A stretch of DNA of 64,000 nt from Siderastrea radians. Its lineage: Eukaryota > Cnidaria > Anthozoa > Scleractinia > Rhizangiidae. The position numbers were made by a program, and so were the translations under genes. This document shows, one piece after another, positions 24,701 through 37,639 of the stretch; position 1 is the stretch's first letter, and the number at the start of each line of letters is the position of its first letter. The stretch covers positions 453,418 through 517,417 of the forward strand of contig CAXHKT010000139.1 of assembly GCA_964017195.1 (NCBI GenBank), read 5' to 3'. The notes under the pieces were generated by a model. The model did no database searches. It was not told the origin of the DNA and saw only the letters and a program-made list of their open reading frames with translations.

Positions 24701-27700
24701 AAAAAATTCCTTTTGTTCAAAAGTACAAAGAAAGCGCGATATGTGCGATCCTTAGGGAAAAAACCCCATTTTGGGGCATTCCCAGAGGCTCAAAAAGGTG
24801 TTCTTATCTGCGCAATCTGTCTGCGCAAGGCTGCGCACTGGCCCAATAATAATGCAAATCCCTCGGGGCTATCAGAAAAAAAAGTTTATTGTGTAGAAAG
24901 TCTGCGATTTTTTCGATAAGGTGGAAAAAACCCCCATTTTGGGGCCTTCCCTCAGGCCCCAAAATGCTCAAAAAGCTAACTGGCGCTCTCGGCTGCATGC
25001 ACAAAGCTCCCAAATGCATTCAATCCCTTTGGGACAATCCGAAAAAAATTCCTTTTGTCCAAAAATACAAAGAAAGCGCGATTTGTGCGATCCTTAGGGA
25101 AAAAACCCCATTTTGGGGCATTCCCAGAGGCTCAAAAAGGTGTTCTTATCTGCGCAATCTGTCTGCGCAAGGCTGCGCACTGGCCCAATAATAATGCAAA
25201 TCCCTCGGGGCTATCAGAAAAAACAGTTTATTGTGTAGAAAGTCTGCGATTTTTTCGATAAGGTGGAAAAAACCCCCATTTTGGGGCCTTCCCTCAGGCC
25301 CCAAAAAGCTCAAAAAGCTAACTGGCGCTCTCGGCTGCATGCACAAAGCTCCCAAATGCATTCAATCCCTTTGGGACCATCCGAAAAAAATTCCTTGTGT
25401 GCAAAAATACAAAGAAAGCGCGATATGTGTGATCCTTAGGGAAAAAACCCCATTTTGGGGCATTCCCAGAGGCTCAAAAAGGTGTTCTTATCTGCGCAAT
25501 CTGTCTGCGCAAGGCTGCGCACTGGCCCAATAATAATGCAAATCCCTCGGGGCTATCAGAAAAAACAGTTTATTGTGTAGAAAGTCTGCGATTTTTTCGA
25601 TAAGGTGGAAAAAAAACCCCATTTTGGGGCCTTCCCTCAGGCCCCAAAATGCTCAAAAAGCTAACTGGCGCTCTCGGCTGCATGCACAAAGCTCCCAAAT
25701 GCATTCAATCCCTTTGGGACCATCCGAAAAAAATTCCTTTTGTGCAAAAATACAAAGAAAGCGCGATATGTGCGATCCTTAGGGAAAAAACCCCATTTTG
25801 GGGCATTCCCAGAGGCTCAAAAAGGTGTTCTTATCTGCGCAATCTGTCTGCGCAAGGCTGCGCACTGGCCCAATAATAATGCAAATCCCTCGGGGCTATC
25901 AGAAAAAACAGTTTATTGTGTAGAAAGTCTGCGATTTTTTCGATAAGGTGGAAAAAACCCCCATTTTGGGGCCTTCCCTCAGGCCCCAAAAAGCTCAAAA
26001 AGCTAACTGGCGCTCTCGGCTGCATGCACAAAGCTCCCAAATGCATTCAATCCCTTTGGGACCATCCGAAAAAAATTCCTTTTGTGCAAAAATACAAAGA
26101 AAGCGCGATATGTGCGATCCTTAGGGAAAAAAACCCCATTTTGGGGCATTCCCAGAGGCTCAAAAAGGTGTTCTTATCTGCGCAATCTGTCTGCGCAAGG
26201 CTGCGCACTGGCCCAATAATAATGCAAATCCCTCGGGGCTATCAGAAAAAACAGTTTATTGTGTAGAAAGTCTGCGATTTTTTCGATAAGGTGGAAAAAA
26301 CCCCCATTTTGGGGCCTTCCCTCAGGCCCCAAAAAGCTCAAAAAGCTAACTGGCGCTCTCGGCTGCATGCACAAAGCTCCCAAATGCATTCAATCCCTTT
26401 GGGACCATCCGAAAAAAATTCCTTTTGTTCAAAAGTACAAAGAAAGCGCGATATGTGCGATCCTTAGGGAAAAAACCCCATTTTGGGGCATTCCCAGAGG
26501 CTCAAAAAGGTGTTCTTATCTGCGCAATCTGTCTGCGCAAGGCTGCGCACTGGCCCAATAATAATGCAAATCCCTCGGGGCTATCAGAAAAAACAGTTTA
26601 TTGTGTAGAAAGTCTGCGATTTTTTCGATAAGGTGGAAAAAAAACCCCATTTTGGGGCCTTCCCTCAGGCCCCAAAATGCTCAAAAAGCTAACTGGCGCT
26701 CTCGGCTGCATGCACAAAGCTCCCAAATGCATTCAATCCCTTTGGGACCATCCGAAAAAAATTCCTTTTGTGCAAAAATACAAAGAAAGCGCGATATGTG
26801 CGATCCTTAGGGAAAAAACCCCATTTTGGGGCATTCCCAGAGGCTCAAAAAGGTGTTCTTATCTGCGCAATCTGTCTGCGCAAGGCTGCGCACTGGCCCA
26901 ATAATAATGCAAATCCCTCGGGGCTATCAGAAAAAACAGTTTATTGTGTAGAAAGTCTGCGATTTTTTCGATAAGGTGGAAAAAACCCCCATTTTGGGGC
27001 CTTCCCTCAGGCCCCAAAAAGCTCAAAAACCTAACTGGCGCTCTCGGCTGCATGCACAAAGCTCCCAAATGCATTCAATCCCTTTGGGACCATCCGAAAA
27101 AAATTCCTTTTGTGCAAAAATACAAAGAAAGCGCGATATGTGCGATCCTTAGGGAAAAAACCCCATTTTGGGGCATTCCCAGAGGCTCAAAAAGGTGTTC
27201 TTATCTGCGCAATCTGTCTGCGCAAGGCTGCGCACTGGCCCAATAATAATGCAAATCCCTCGGGGCTATCAGAAAAAACAGTTTATTGTGTAGAAAGTCT
27301 GCGATTTTTTCGATAAGGTGGAAAAAACCCCCATTTTGGGGCCTTCCCTCAGGCCCCAAAAAGCTCAAAAAGCTAACTGGCGCTCTCGGCTGCATGCACA
27401 AAGCTCCCAAATGCATTCAATCCCTTTGGGACCATCCGAAAAAAATTCCTTTTGTTCAAAAGTACAAAGAAAGCGCGATATGTGCGATCCTTAGGGAAAA
27501 AACCCCATTTTGGGGCATTCCCAGAGGCTCAAAAAGGTGTTCTTATCTGCGCAATCTGTCTGCGCAAGGCTGCGCACTGGCCCAATAATAATGCAAATCC
27601 CTCGGGGCTATCAGAAAAAACAGTTTATTGTGTAGAAAGTCTGCGATTTTTTCGATAAGGTGGAAAAAACCCCCATTTTGGGGCCTTCCCTCAGGCCCCA

Positions 27701-28865
27701 AAATGCTCAAAAAGCTAACTGGCGCTCTCGGCTGCATGCACAAAGCTCCCAAATGCATTCAATCCCTTTGGGACAATCCGAAAAAAATTCCTTTTGTCCA
27801 AAAATACAAAGAAAGCGCGATTTGTGCGATCCTTAGGGAAAAAACCCCATTTTGGGGCATTCCCAGAGGCTCAAAAAGGTGTTCTTATCTGCGCAATCTG
27901 TCTGCGCAAGGCTGCGCACTGGCCTAATAATAATGCAAATCCCTCGGGGCTATCAGAAAAAACAGTTTATTGTGTAGAAAGTCTGCGATTTTTTCGATAA
28001 GGTGGAAAAAACCCCCATTTTGGGGCCTTCCCTCAGGCCCCAAAAAGCTCAAAAACCTAACTGGCGCTCTCGGCTGCATGCACAAAGCTCCCAAATGCAT
28101 TCAATCCCTTTGGGACCATCCGAAAAAAATTCCTTGTGTGCAAAAATACAAAGAAAGCGCGATATGTGCGATCCTTAGGGAAAAAACCCCATTTTGGGGC
28201 ATTCCCAGAGGCTCAAAAAGGTGTTCTTATCTGCGCAATCTGTCTGCGCAAGGCTGCGCACTGGCCCAATAATAATGCAAATCCCTCGGGGCTATCAGAA
28301 AAAACAGTTTATTGTGTAGAAAGTCTGCGAGTTTTTCGATAAGGTGGAAAAAACCCCCATTTTGGGGCCTTCCCTCAGGCCCCAAAATGCTCAAAAAGCT
28401 AACTGGCGCTCTCGGCTGCATGCACAAAGCTCCCAAATGCATTCAATCCCTTTGGGACAATCCGAAAAAAATTCCTTTTGTCCAAAAATACAAAGAAAGC
28501 GCGATTTGTGCGATCCTTAGGGAAAAAACCCCATTTTGGGGCATTCCCAGAGGCTCAAAAAGGTGTTCTTATCTGCGCAATCTGTCTGCGCAAGGCTGCG
28601 CACTGGCCCAATAATAATGCAAATCCCTCGGGGCTATCAGAAAAAACAGTTTATTGTGTAGAAAGTCTGCGATTTTTTCGATAAGGTGGAAAAAACCCCC
28701 ATTTTGGGGCCTTCCCTCAGGCCCCAAAAAGCTCAAAAAGCTAACTGGCGCTCTCGGCTGCATGCACAAAGCTCCCAAATGCATTCAATCCCTTTGGGAC
28801 CATCCGAAAAAAATTCCTTTTGTGCAAAAATACAAAGAAAGCGCGATATGTGCGATCCTTAGGGA
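18761..28865 (+). repeat. 342-bp satellite array, subfamily A2 (about 29 monomers)
   Basis: The monomer is as in the left part, but most copies here carry TTTTGTGCAAAAATAC in place of TTTTGTTCAAAAGTAC. The switch is marked by a unit with a short TTCGATAGGTGG near 18,757, and the new variant first appears at about 18,896. Further sub-variants are GGGACAATCC plus GATTTGTGCG (for example near 23,665, 24,005, 25,035, 27,770 and 28,455), CCTTGTGTGCAAAA (19,580, 25,395, 28,133) and AAAACCTAACTGG. Their scattered recurrence shows repeated block duplication; for example the GTCCAAAAATAC units near 25,057 and 27,796 lie 2,739 bp (eight monomers) apart. Confidence 0.96.
20190..23610 (+). repeat. 1,709-bp (five-monomer) tandem duplication
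   Basis: Two adjacent five-monomer blocks, about 20.2-21.9 kb and 21.9-23.6 kb, share rare variants at a constant offset of 1,709 bp: TTGTTGAAAAG at 20,953 and 22,662; the four-base deletion CAGGCCAAAATGCTC at about 21,192 and 22,901; AAAAAGGTAACTGG near 21,550 and 23,260; and GAAAAAAAAGTTTATT near 21,797 and 23,506. The only difference I noticed is CGCAAACTG (about 21,392) against CGCAATCTG. The copies are thus nearly identical, so the duplication is recent, or it is an assembly artefact. Confidence 0.85.
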
Positions 28866-31800
28866 AAAAAAAAACCCCATTTGGGGGCATTCCCAGAGGC
28901 TAAAAAAGTGTTGTTATCTGCGCAATCTGTCTGAAAAAGGCTGCGCACTGGCCCAATAATAATGCAAATCCCTCGGGGCTATCAGAAAAAAAAGTTTATT
29001 GTGTAGAAAGTCTGCGATTTTGTCGAGAAGGTGGAAAAAACCCCATTTTGGGGCCTTCCCAGAGGCTCAAAAAGCTAACTGGCGCTCTCAGCTGCATGCA
29101 CAAAGCTCCCAAATGCATTCAATCCCTTTGGGACCATTCGAAAAAAATTCCTTTTGTGCAAAAGTACAAAGAAAGCGCGATATGTGCGATCCTTAGGGAA
29201 AAAACCCCATTTTGGGGCATTCCCAGAGGCTAAAAAAGTGTTGTTATCTGCGCAATCTGTCTGCGCAAGGCTGCGCACTGGCCCAATAATAATTCAAATC
29301 CCTCGGGGCTATCAAAAAAAAAAGTTTATTGTGTAGAAAGTCTGCGATTTTGTCGATAAGGTGGAAAAAACCCCATTTTGGGGCCTTCCCAGAGGCTCAA
29401 AAAGCTAACTGGCGCTCTCAGCTGCATGCACAAAGCTCCCAAATGCATTCAATCCCTTTGGGACCATCCGGAAAAAATTCCTTTTGTGCGAAGGTACAAA
29501 GAAAGCGCGATATGTGCGATCCTTAGGGAAAAACCCCCATTTTGAGGCATTCCCAGAGGCTAAAAAAGTGTTGTTATCTGCGCAATCTGTCTGCGCAAGG
29601 CTGCGCACTGGCCCAATAATAATGCAAATCCCTCGGGGCTATCAGAAAAAAAATTTTGTTGTGTAGAATGTCTGCGATTTTGTCGATAAGGTGGAAAAAA
29701 CCCCATTTTGGGGCCTTCCCAGAGGCTCAAAAAGCTAACTGGTGCTCTCAGCTGCATGCACAAAGCTCCCAAATGCATTCAATCCCTTTGGGACCATCCG
29801 AAAAAAATTCCTTTTGTGCAAAAGTACAAAGAAAGCGCGATATGTGCGATCCTTAGGGAAAAAATCCCATTTTGGGGCATTCCCAGAGGCTAAAAAAGTG
29901 TTGTTATCTGCGCAATCTGTCTGCGCAAGGCTGCGCACTGGCCCAATAATAATACAAATCCCACGGGACTATCAGAAAAAAAAGTTTATTGTGTAGAAAG
30001 TCTGCGATTTTGTCGATAAGGTAGAAAAAACCCCATTTTGGGGTCTTCCCAGAGGCTCAAAAAGCTAACTGGCGCTCTCAGCTGCATGCACAAAGCTCCC
30101 AAATGCATTCAATCCCTTTGGGACCATCCGAAAAAAATTCCTTTTGTGCAAAAGTACAAAGAAAGCGCGATATGTGCGATCCTTAGGGAAAAAACCCCAT
30201 TTTGGGGCATTCCCAGAGGCTAAAAAAGTGTTGTTATCTGCGCAATCTGTCTGCGCAAGGCAGCGCACTGGCCCAATAATAACGCAAATCCCTCGGGGCT
30301 ATCAGAAAAAAAAGTTTATTGTGTAGAAAGTCTGCGATTTTGTCGATAAGGTGGAAAAAACCCTATTTTGGGGCCTTCCCAGAGGCTCAAAAAGCTAACT
30401 GGCGCTCTCAGCTGCATGCACAAAGCTCCCAAATGCATTCAATCCCTTTGGGACCATCCGGAAAAAATTCCTTTTGTGCGAAGGTACAAAGAAAGCGCGA
30501 TATGTGCGATCCTTAGGGAAAAAGCCCATTTTGAGGCATTCCCAGAGGCTAAAAAAGTGTTGTTATCTGCGCAATCTGTCTGCGCAAGGCTGCGCACTGG
30601 CCCAATAATAATGCAAATCCCTCGGGGCTATCAGAAAAAAAATTTTGTTGTGTAGAATGTCTGCGATTTTGTCGATAAGGTGGAAAAAACCCTATTTTGG
30701 GGCCTTCCCAGAGGCTCAAAAAGCTAACTGGCGCTCTCAGCTGCATGCACAAGGCTCCCAAATGCATTCAATCCCTTTGGGACCATCCGGAAAAAATTCC
30801 TTTTGTGCGAAGGTACAAAGAAAGCGCGATATGTGCGATCCTTAGGGAAAAAACCCCATTTTGAGGCATTCCCAGAGGCTAAAAAAGTGTTGTTATCTGC
30901 GCAATCTGTCTGCGCAAGGCTGCGCACTGGCCCAATAATAATGCAAATCCCTCGGGGCTATCAGAAAAAAAATTTTGTTGTGTAGAATGTCTGCGATTTT
31001 GTCGATAAGGTGGAAAAAACCCCATTTTGGGGCCTTCCCAGAGGCTCAAAAAGCTAACTGGTGCTCTCAGCTGCATGCACAAAGCTCCCAAATGCATTCA
31101 ATCCCTTTGGGACCATCCGAAAAAAATTCCTTTTGTGCAAAAGTACAAAGAAAGCGCGATATGTGCGATCCTTAGGGAAAAAATCCCATTTTGGGGCATT
31201 CCCAGAGGCTAAAAAAGTGTTGTTAGCTGCGCAATCTGTCTGCGCAAGGCTGCGCACTGGCCCAATAATAATACAAATCCCACAGGGCTATCAGAAAAAA
31301 AAGTTTATTGTGTAGAAAGTCTGCGATTTTGTCGATAAGGTGGAAAAAACCCCATTTTGGGGCCTTCCCAGAGGCTCAAAAAGCTAACTGGCGCTCTCAG
31401 CTGCATGCACAAAGCTCCCAAATGCATTCAATCCCTTTGGGACCATCTGAAAAATATTCCTTTTGTGCAAAAGTACAAAGAAAGCGCGATATGTGCGATC
31501 CTTAGGGAAAAAAACCCCATTTGGGGGCATTCCCAGAGGCTAAAAAAGTGTTGTTATCTGCGCAATCTGTCTGAAAAAGGCTGCGCACTGGCCCAATAAT
31601 ACTGCAAATCCCTCGGGGCTATCAGAAAAAAAAGTTTATTGTGTAGAAAGTCTGCGATTTTGTCGATAAGGTGGAAAAAACCCCATTTTGGGGCCTTCCC
31701 TGAGGCTCAAAAAGCTAACTGGCGCTCCCAGCTGCATGCACAAAGCTCCCAAATGCATTCAATCCCTTTGGGACCATTCAAATAACCTTTTTTTGTGCAA

Positions 31801-33145
31801 AAGTACAAAGAAAGCGCGATATGTGCGATCCTTAGGGAAAAAACCCCATTTTGGGGAATTCCCAGAGGCTAAAAAAGTGTTGTTATCTGCGCAATCTGTC
31901 TGCGCAAGGCTGCGCACTGGCCAAAAAATAATGCAAATCCCTCTGGCCTATCAGAAAAAAAAATTTATTGTGTAGAAAGTCTGCGATTTTGTCGATAAAG
32001 CGGAAAAAACCCCATTTTGGGGCCTTCCCAGAGGCTCAAAAAGCTAACTGGCGCTCTCAGCTGCATGCACAAAGCTCCCAAATGCATTCAATCCCTTTGG
32101 GACCATCCGAAAAAAATTCCTTTTATGCAAAACTAGAAAGAAAGCGCGATATGTGCGATCCTTAGGGAAAAAACCCCATTTTGGGGCATTCTTAGAGGCT
32201 AAAAAAGTGTTGTTATCTACGCAATCTGTCTGCGCAAGGCTGAGCACTGGCCCAATAATAATGCAAATCCCTCGGGGCTATCAGAAAAAAACGTTTATTG
32301 CGTAGAAAGTCTGCGATTTTGTCGATAAGGTGGAAAAAACCCCACTTTGGGGCCTTCCCAGAGGCTAAAAAAGTGTTGTTATCTGCGCAATCAGTCTGCG
32401 CAAGGCTGTGCACTGGCCCAATAATAATACAAATCCCTCGCGGCTATCAGAAAAAGGTTTATTGTGTAGAAAGTCTGCGATTTTGTCGATAAGGCGGAAA
32501 AAACCCCATTTTGGGGCCTTTCCAGAGGCTCAAAAAGCTAACTCGCGCTCTCAGCTGCATGCACAAAGCTCCCAAATGCATTCAATCCCTATGGGACCAT
32601 CCGAAAAAAATTCCTTTTGTGCAAAAGTACAAAGAAACCGCGATATGTGCGATCCTTAGGGAAAAAACCCCATTTTGGGGCATTCCCAGAGGCTAAAAAA
32701 GTGTTGTTATCTGCGCAATCTGTCTGCGCAAGGCTGCGCACTGGCCCAATAATAATGCAAATCCGTCGGGGCTATCAGAAAAAAAAGTTTATTGTGTAGA
32801 AAGTCTGAGATTTAGTCGATAAGGTGGAAAAAACCCCATTTTGGGGCCTTTCCAGAGGCTCAAAAAGCTAACTGGCGCTCTCAGCTGCATGCACAAAGCT
32901 CCAAAATGCATTCAATCCCTTTGGGACCATCCGAAAAAAAATCCTTTTGTGCAAAAGCACAAAGAAGGCGCGATATGTGCGATCCTTAGGGAAAAAACCC
33001 CATTTTGGGGCATTCCCAGAGGCTAAAAAAGGTGTTGCTAACTGCGCAAGGCTGCACACTGGCCCAATAAAAATGCAAATCCCTCGGGGCTATCAGAAAA
33101 AAACGTTTACTGTGTAGAAAGTCTGCAATTTTGTCGATAAGGTGG
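28866..33145 (+). repeat. 330-bp satellite subfamily B (about 12.5 units)
   Basis: Units here are 330 bp. They lack 12 bases of the 342-bp unit at the hairpin: GGGGCCTTCCCAGAGGCTC replaces the CCTCAGGCCCC version. Other markers are GGCTAAAAAAGTGTTGTTATC, TTTTGTCGATAAGG and CTCTCAGCTGC. The unit at about 28,654-28,999 is a chimera whose first half is A2 and second half is B, with the switch at the second CCCCATTT motif near 28,870. Divergence between units is clearly higher than in the 342-bp array. Confidence 0.93.
32298..32461 (+). repeat. Single-module (164-bp) satellite unit
   Basis: This unit runs from TTGCGTAGAAAGTCTGCG to the next TTGTGTAGAAAGTCTGCG in 164 bp, half of the normal 330. 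After CCCCACTTTGGGGCCTTCCCAGAGGCT, which belongs to module A, the sequence passes directly to AAAAAAGTGTTGTTATC, which belongs to module B. One module has been lost at the shared GGGGC-TTCCCAGAGGCT motif, as expected from unequal recombination between the two related halves. Confidence 0.85.
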
Positions 33146-36100
33146 AAATTTCAGTTTTGAGAGGGGTGCGGTGGGTCCCTCAAAAAAGTGCTGGTCTTGG
33201 TGCAACGGCCCCAGCACAAAAGCACCCCAGATCCCGTTGCAGCACCAACAAACATTCCATTTGGCACCATTTTTATCGAATTTGGCGATACTAAAAAGTG
33301 CTGCACTTTTTCAGGGCTTGAATTAGTCCCAAAAAGCAGAAAAAAGCTAATTGGCGCTCTCAGCTACATGCACAAAGGTCCAAAATGCATTCAATCCCTC
33401 TGGGACCATCCGAAAAAATTCCTTTTGTTCAAAAGAACAAAGAAGGCGCGATATGTGCGATCCTTAGGGAAAAAACCCCATTTTGGCGCATTCCCAGAGG
33501 CTAAAAAAGGTGTTGTTAACTGCGCAAAGCTGCGCAAGGCTGCGCACTGGCCCAATAAGAATGCAAATCCCTCGGGGCTACCAGAAAAAAGTTTATTGTG
33601 TAGAAAGTCTGCGATTTTGTCGATAAGGTGGAAAAAACCCCATTTTGGGGCCTTCCCAGAGGCTCAAAAAGCTAACTGGCGCTCTCAGCTGCATGCACAA
33701 AGCTCCCAAATGCATTCAATCCCTTTGGGACCATCCGAAAAAAATTCCTTTTGTGCAAAAGTACAAAGAAAGCGCAATATGTGCGATCCTTAGGGAAAAA
33801 ACCCCATTTTGGGGCATTCCCAGACTCTAAAATTGTTCTTATCTGCGCAATCTGTCTGCTCAAGGCTGCGCACTGGCCCAATAATAATGCAAATCCCTCG
33901 GGGCTATCAGAAAAAAAAGTTTATTGTGTAGAAAGTCTGCGATTTTGTCGATAAGGTGGAAAAAACCCTATTTTGGGGCCTTCCCAGAGGCTCAAAAAGC
34001 TAACTGGCGCTCTCAGCTGCATGCACAAAGCTCCCAAATGCATTCAATCCCTTTGGGACCATCCGAAAAAAATTCCTTTTGTTCAAAAGTACAAAGAAAG
34101 CGCGATATGTGCGATCCTTAGGGAAAAAACCCCATTTTGGGGCATTCCCAGAGGCTAACAAAGGTGTTGTTAACTGCCCAAACCTGCGCAAGGCTGCGCA
34201 CTGGCCCAATAATAATGCAAATCCCTCGGGGCTATCAGAAAAAAGTTTATTGTGTAGAAAGTCTGCGATTTTGTCGATAAGGTGGAAAAAACCCCATTTT
34301 GGGGCCTTCCTAGAAGCTCAAAAAGCTAACTGGCGCTCTCGGCTGCATCCACAAAGCTCCCAAATGCATTCAGTCCCTTTGGGACCATCCGAAAAAAAAT
34401 TCCTTTTGTGCAAAAGCACAAAGAAGGCGCGATATGTGCGATCCTTAGTGAAAAAACCCCATTTTGGGGCATTCCCAGAGGCTAAAAAAGGTGTTGCTAA
34501 CTGGTGCAAGGCTAAACACTGGCCCAATAATAATGCAAATCCCTCGGGGCTATCAGAAAAAAAAGTTTATTGTGTAGAAAGTCTGCAATTTTGTCGATAA
34601 GGTGGAAATTTCAGTTTTGAGAGGGGTGGGGTGGGTCCCTCAAAAAAGTGCTGGTTTTGGTGCAACGGCCCCAGCACAAAAGCACCCCAGATCCCGTTGC
34701 AGCACGAAAAAACATTCCATTTGGCACCATTTTAATCGAATTTGGCGGTACTAAAAAGTGCGGTACTTTTTCAGGACTTGAATTAGCCCCAAAAAGCAGA
34801 AAAAAGCTAATTGGCGCTCTCAGCTGCATGCACAAAGGTCCAAAATACATTCAATCCCTCTGGGACCTTCGGAAAAAAAATCCTTTTGTTCAAAAGAACA
34901 AAGAAGGCGCGATATGTGCGATCCTTAGGAAAAAACCCCATTTTGGGGCATTCCCAGAGGCTAAAAAAAGTGTTGTTAACTGCGTAAGGCTCCGCAAGGC
35001 TTCGCACTGGCCCAATAATAATGCAAATCCCTCGGGGCTATCAGAAAAAAAAGTTTATTGTGTAGAAAGTCTGCGACTTTGTCGATAACGTGGAAAAAAC
35101 CCCATTTTGGGGCCTTCCCAGAGGCTCAAAAAGCTAACTGGCGCTCTCAGCTGCATGCACAAAGCTCCCAAATGCATTCAATCCCTTTGGGACCATCCGA
35201 AAAAAAATTCCTTTTGTGCAAAAGTAAAAAGAAAGCGCGATATGTGCGATCTTTACGGAAAAAAACCCATTTTGGGGCATTCCCAGAGGCTAAGAAAGTG
35301 TTGTTATCTGCGCAATCTGTCTGCGCAAGGCTGCGCACTGGCCCAATAATAATGCAAATCCCTCGGGGCTATCAGAAAAAAAAGTTTATTATGTAGAAAG
35401 TCTGCGATTTTGTCGATAAGGTGGAAAAAACCCCATTTTGGGGCCTTCCCAGAGGCTCAAAAAGCTAACTGGCGCTCTCAGCTGCATGCACAAAGCTCCC
35501 AAATGCATTCAATCCCTTTGGGACCATCCGAAAAAAATTCCTTTTGTGCAAAAGTACAAAGAAAGCGCGATATGTGCGATCCTTAGGGAAAAAACCCCAT
35601 TTTGGGGCATTCCCAGAGGCTAAAAAGTGTTGTTATCTGCGCAATCTCTCTGCGCAAGGCTGTGCACTGGCCCAATAATAATGCAAATCCCACGGGGCTA
35701 TCAGAAAAAAAGTTTATTGTGTAGAAAGTCTGCGATTTTGTCGATAAGGTAGAAAAAACCCCATTTTGGGGCCTTCCCAGAGGCTCAAAAAGCTAACTGG
35801 CGCTCTCAGCTGCATGCACAAGGCTCCCAAATGCATTCAATCCCTTTGGGACCATCCGAAAAAAATTCCTTTTGTCCAAAAGTACAAAGAAAGCGCGATA
35901 TGTGCGATCCTTAGGGAAAAAACCCCATTTTGGGGCATTCCCAGAGGCTAAAAAAGTGTTGTTATCTGCGTAATCTGTCTGCGGAAGGCTGCGCACTGGC
36001 CCAATAATAATGCAAATCCCTCGGGGCTATCAGAAAAAAAGTTTATTGTGTAGAAAGTCTGCGATTTTGTCGATAAGGTGGAAAAAATCCCATTTTGGGG

Positions 36101-37639
36101 CCTTCCCAGAAGCTCAAAAAGCTAACTGGCGCTCTCAGCTGCATACACAAAGCTCCCAAATGCATTCAATCCCTTTGGGACCATCCGAAAAAAATTCCTT
36201 TTGTGCAAAAGTACAAAGAAAGCGCGATATGTGCGATCCGTACGGAAAAAACCACATTTTGGGGCATTCCCTGAGGCTAAAAAGTGTTGTTATCAGCGCA
36301 ATCTGTCTGCGCAAGGCTGCGCACTGGCCCACTAATAATGCAAATCCTTCGGGGCTATCAGAAGAAAAAGTTTATTGTGTAGAAAGTCTGCGATTTTGTC
36401 GATAAGATAGAAAAACCCAATTTTGGGGCCTTCCCAGTGGCTCAAAAAGCTAACTGGCGCTCTCAGCTGCATGCACAAAGCTCCCAAATGCATTCAATCC
36501 CTTTGAGACCATCCGAAAAAAATTCCTTTTGTGCAAAAGTACAAAGAAAGCGCGATATGTGCGATCCTTAGGGAAAAAACCCCATTTTGGGGCATTCCCA
36601 GAGGCTAAAAAAGTGTTGTTATCTGCGCAATCTGTCTGCGCAAGGCTGCGCACTGGCCCAATAATAATGCAAATCCCTCGGGGCTATCAGAAAAAAAAGT
36701 TTATTGTGTAGAAAGTCTGCGATTTTGTCGATAAGGTGGAAAAAATCCCATTTTGGGGCCTTCCCAGAGGCTCAAAAAGCTAACTGGCGCTCTCAGCTGC
36801 ATGCACAAAGTTCCCAAATGCATTCAATCCCTTTGGGACCATCCGAAAAAAATTCCTTTTGTGCAAAAGTACAAAGAAAGCGCGATATGTGTGATCCTTA
36901 GGGAAAAAACCCCATTTTGGGGCATTCCCAGAGGCTAAAAAGGTGTTGTTATCTGCGCAATCTGTCTGTGCAAGGATGCGCACTGGCCCAATAATAATGC
37001 AAATCCCTCGGGGCTATCAGAAATAAAGTTTATTGTGTAGAAAGTCTGCGATTTTGTCGATAAGGTGGAAAAAATCCCATTTTGGGGCCTTCCCAGAGGC
37101 TCAAAAAGCTAACTGGCGCTCTCAGCTGCATGCACAAAGTTCCCAAATGCATTCAATCCCTTTGGGACCATCCGAAAAAAATTCCTTTTGTGCAAAAGTA
37201 CAAAGAAGGCGCGATATGTGCGATCCTTAGGGAAAAAACCCCATCTTGGGGCATTCCCAGAGGCTAAAAAAGGTGTTGCTAATTGCGCAAGGCTGCGCAA
37301 GGCTGCGCACTGGCCTAATAATAATGCAAATCCCTTGGGGCTTTCAGAAAAAAAAATTTATTGTGTAGAAAGTCTGCAATTTTGTCGATAAGGTGGAAAT
37401 TTCAGTTTTGAGAGGGGTGGGGTGGGTCCCTCAAAAAAGTGCTGGTTTTGGTGCAACAGCCCCAGCACAAAAGCACCCCAGATCCCGTTGCGGCACCAAA
37501 AAACATTCCATTTGGCACTATTTTTATCGAATTTGGCGATATTAAAAAGTGCTGCACTTTTTCAGGGCTTGAATTAGCCCCAAAAAGCAGAAAAAAGCTA
37601 ATTGGCGCTCTCAGCTGCATGCACAAAGGTCCAAAATGC

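Noticed and set aside
913..28865. Open reading frames of 68-159 codons in every 342-bp monomer, on both strands
   Set aside because: 342 is a multiple of 3 and copies are almost identical, so one chance open frame recurs in all. Frames overlap in different phases and on opposite strands, end at the same TAATAATGC-type stops, start at differing codons, and break wherever one base is gained or lost.
913..28865. CRISPR-like direct repeats
   Set aside because: Units are 342 bp with no unique spacers; the entire unit is conserved, which is satellite structure.
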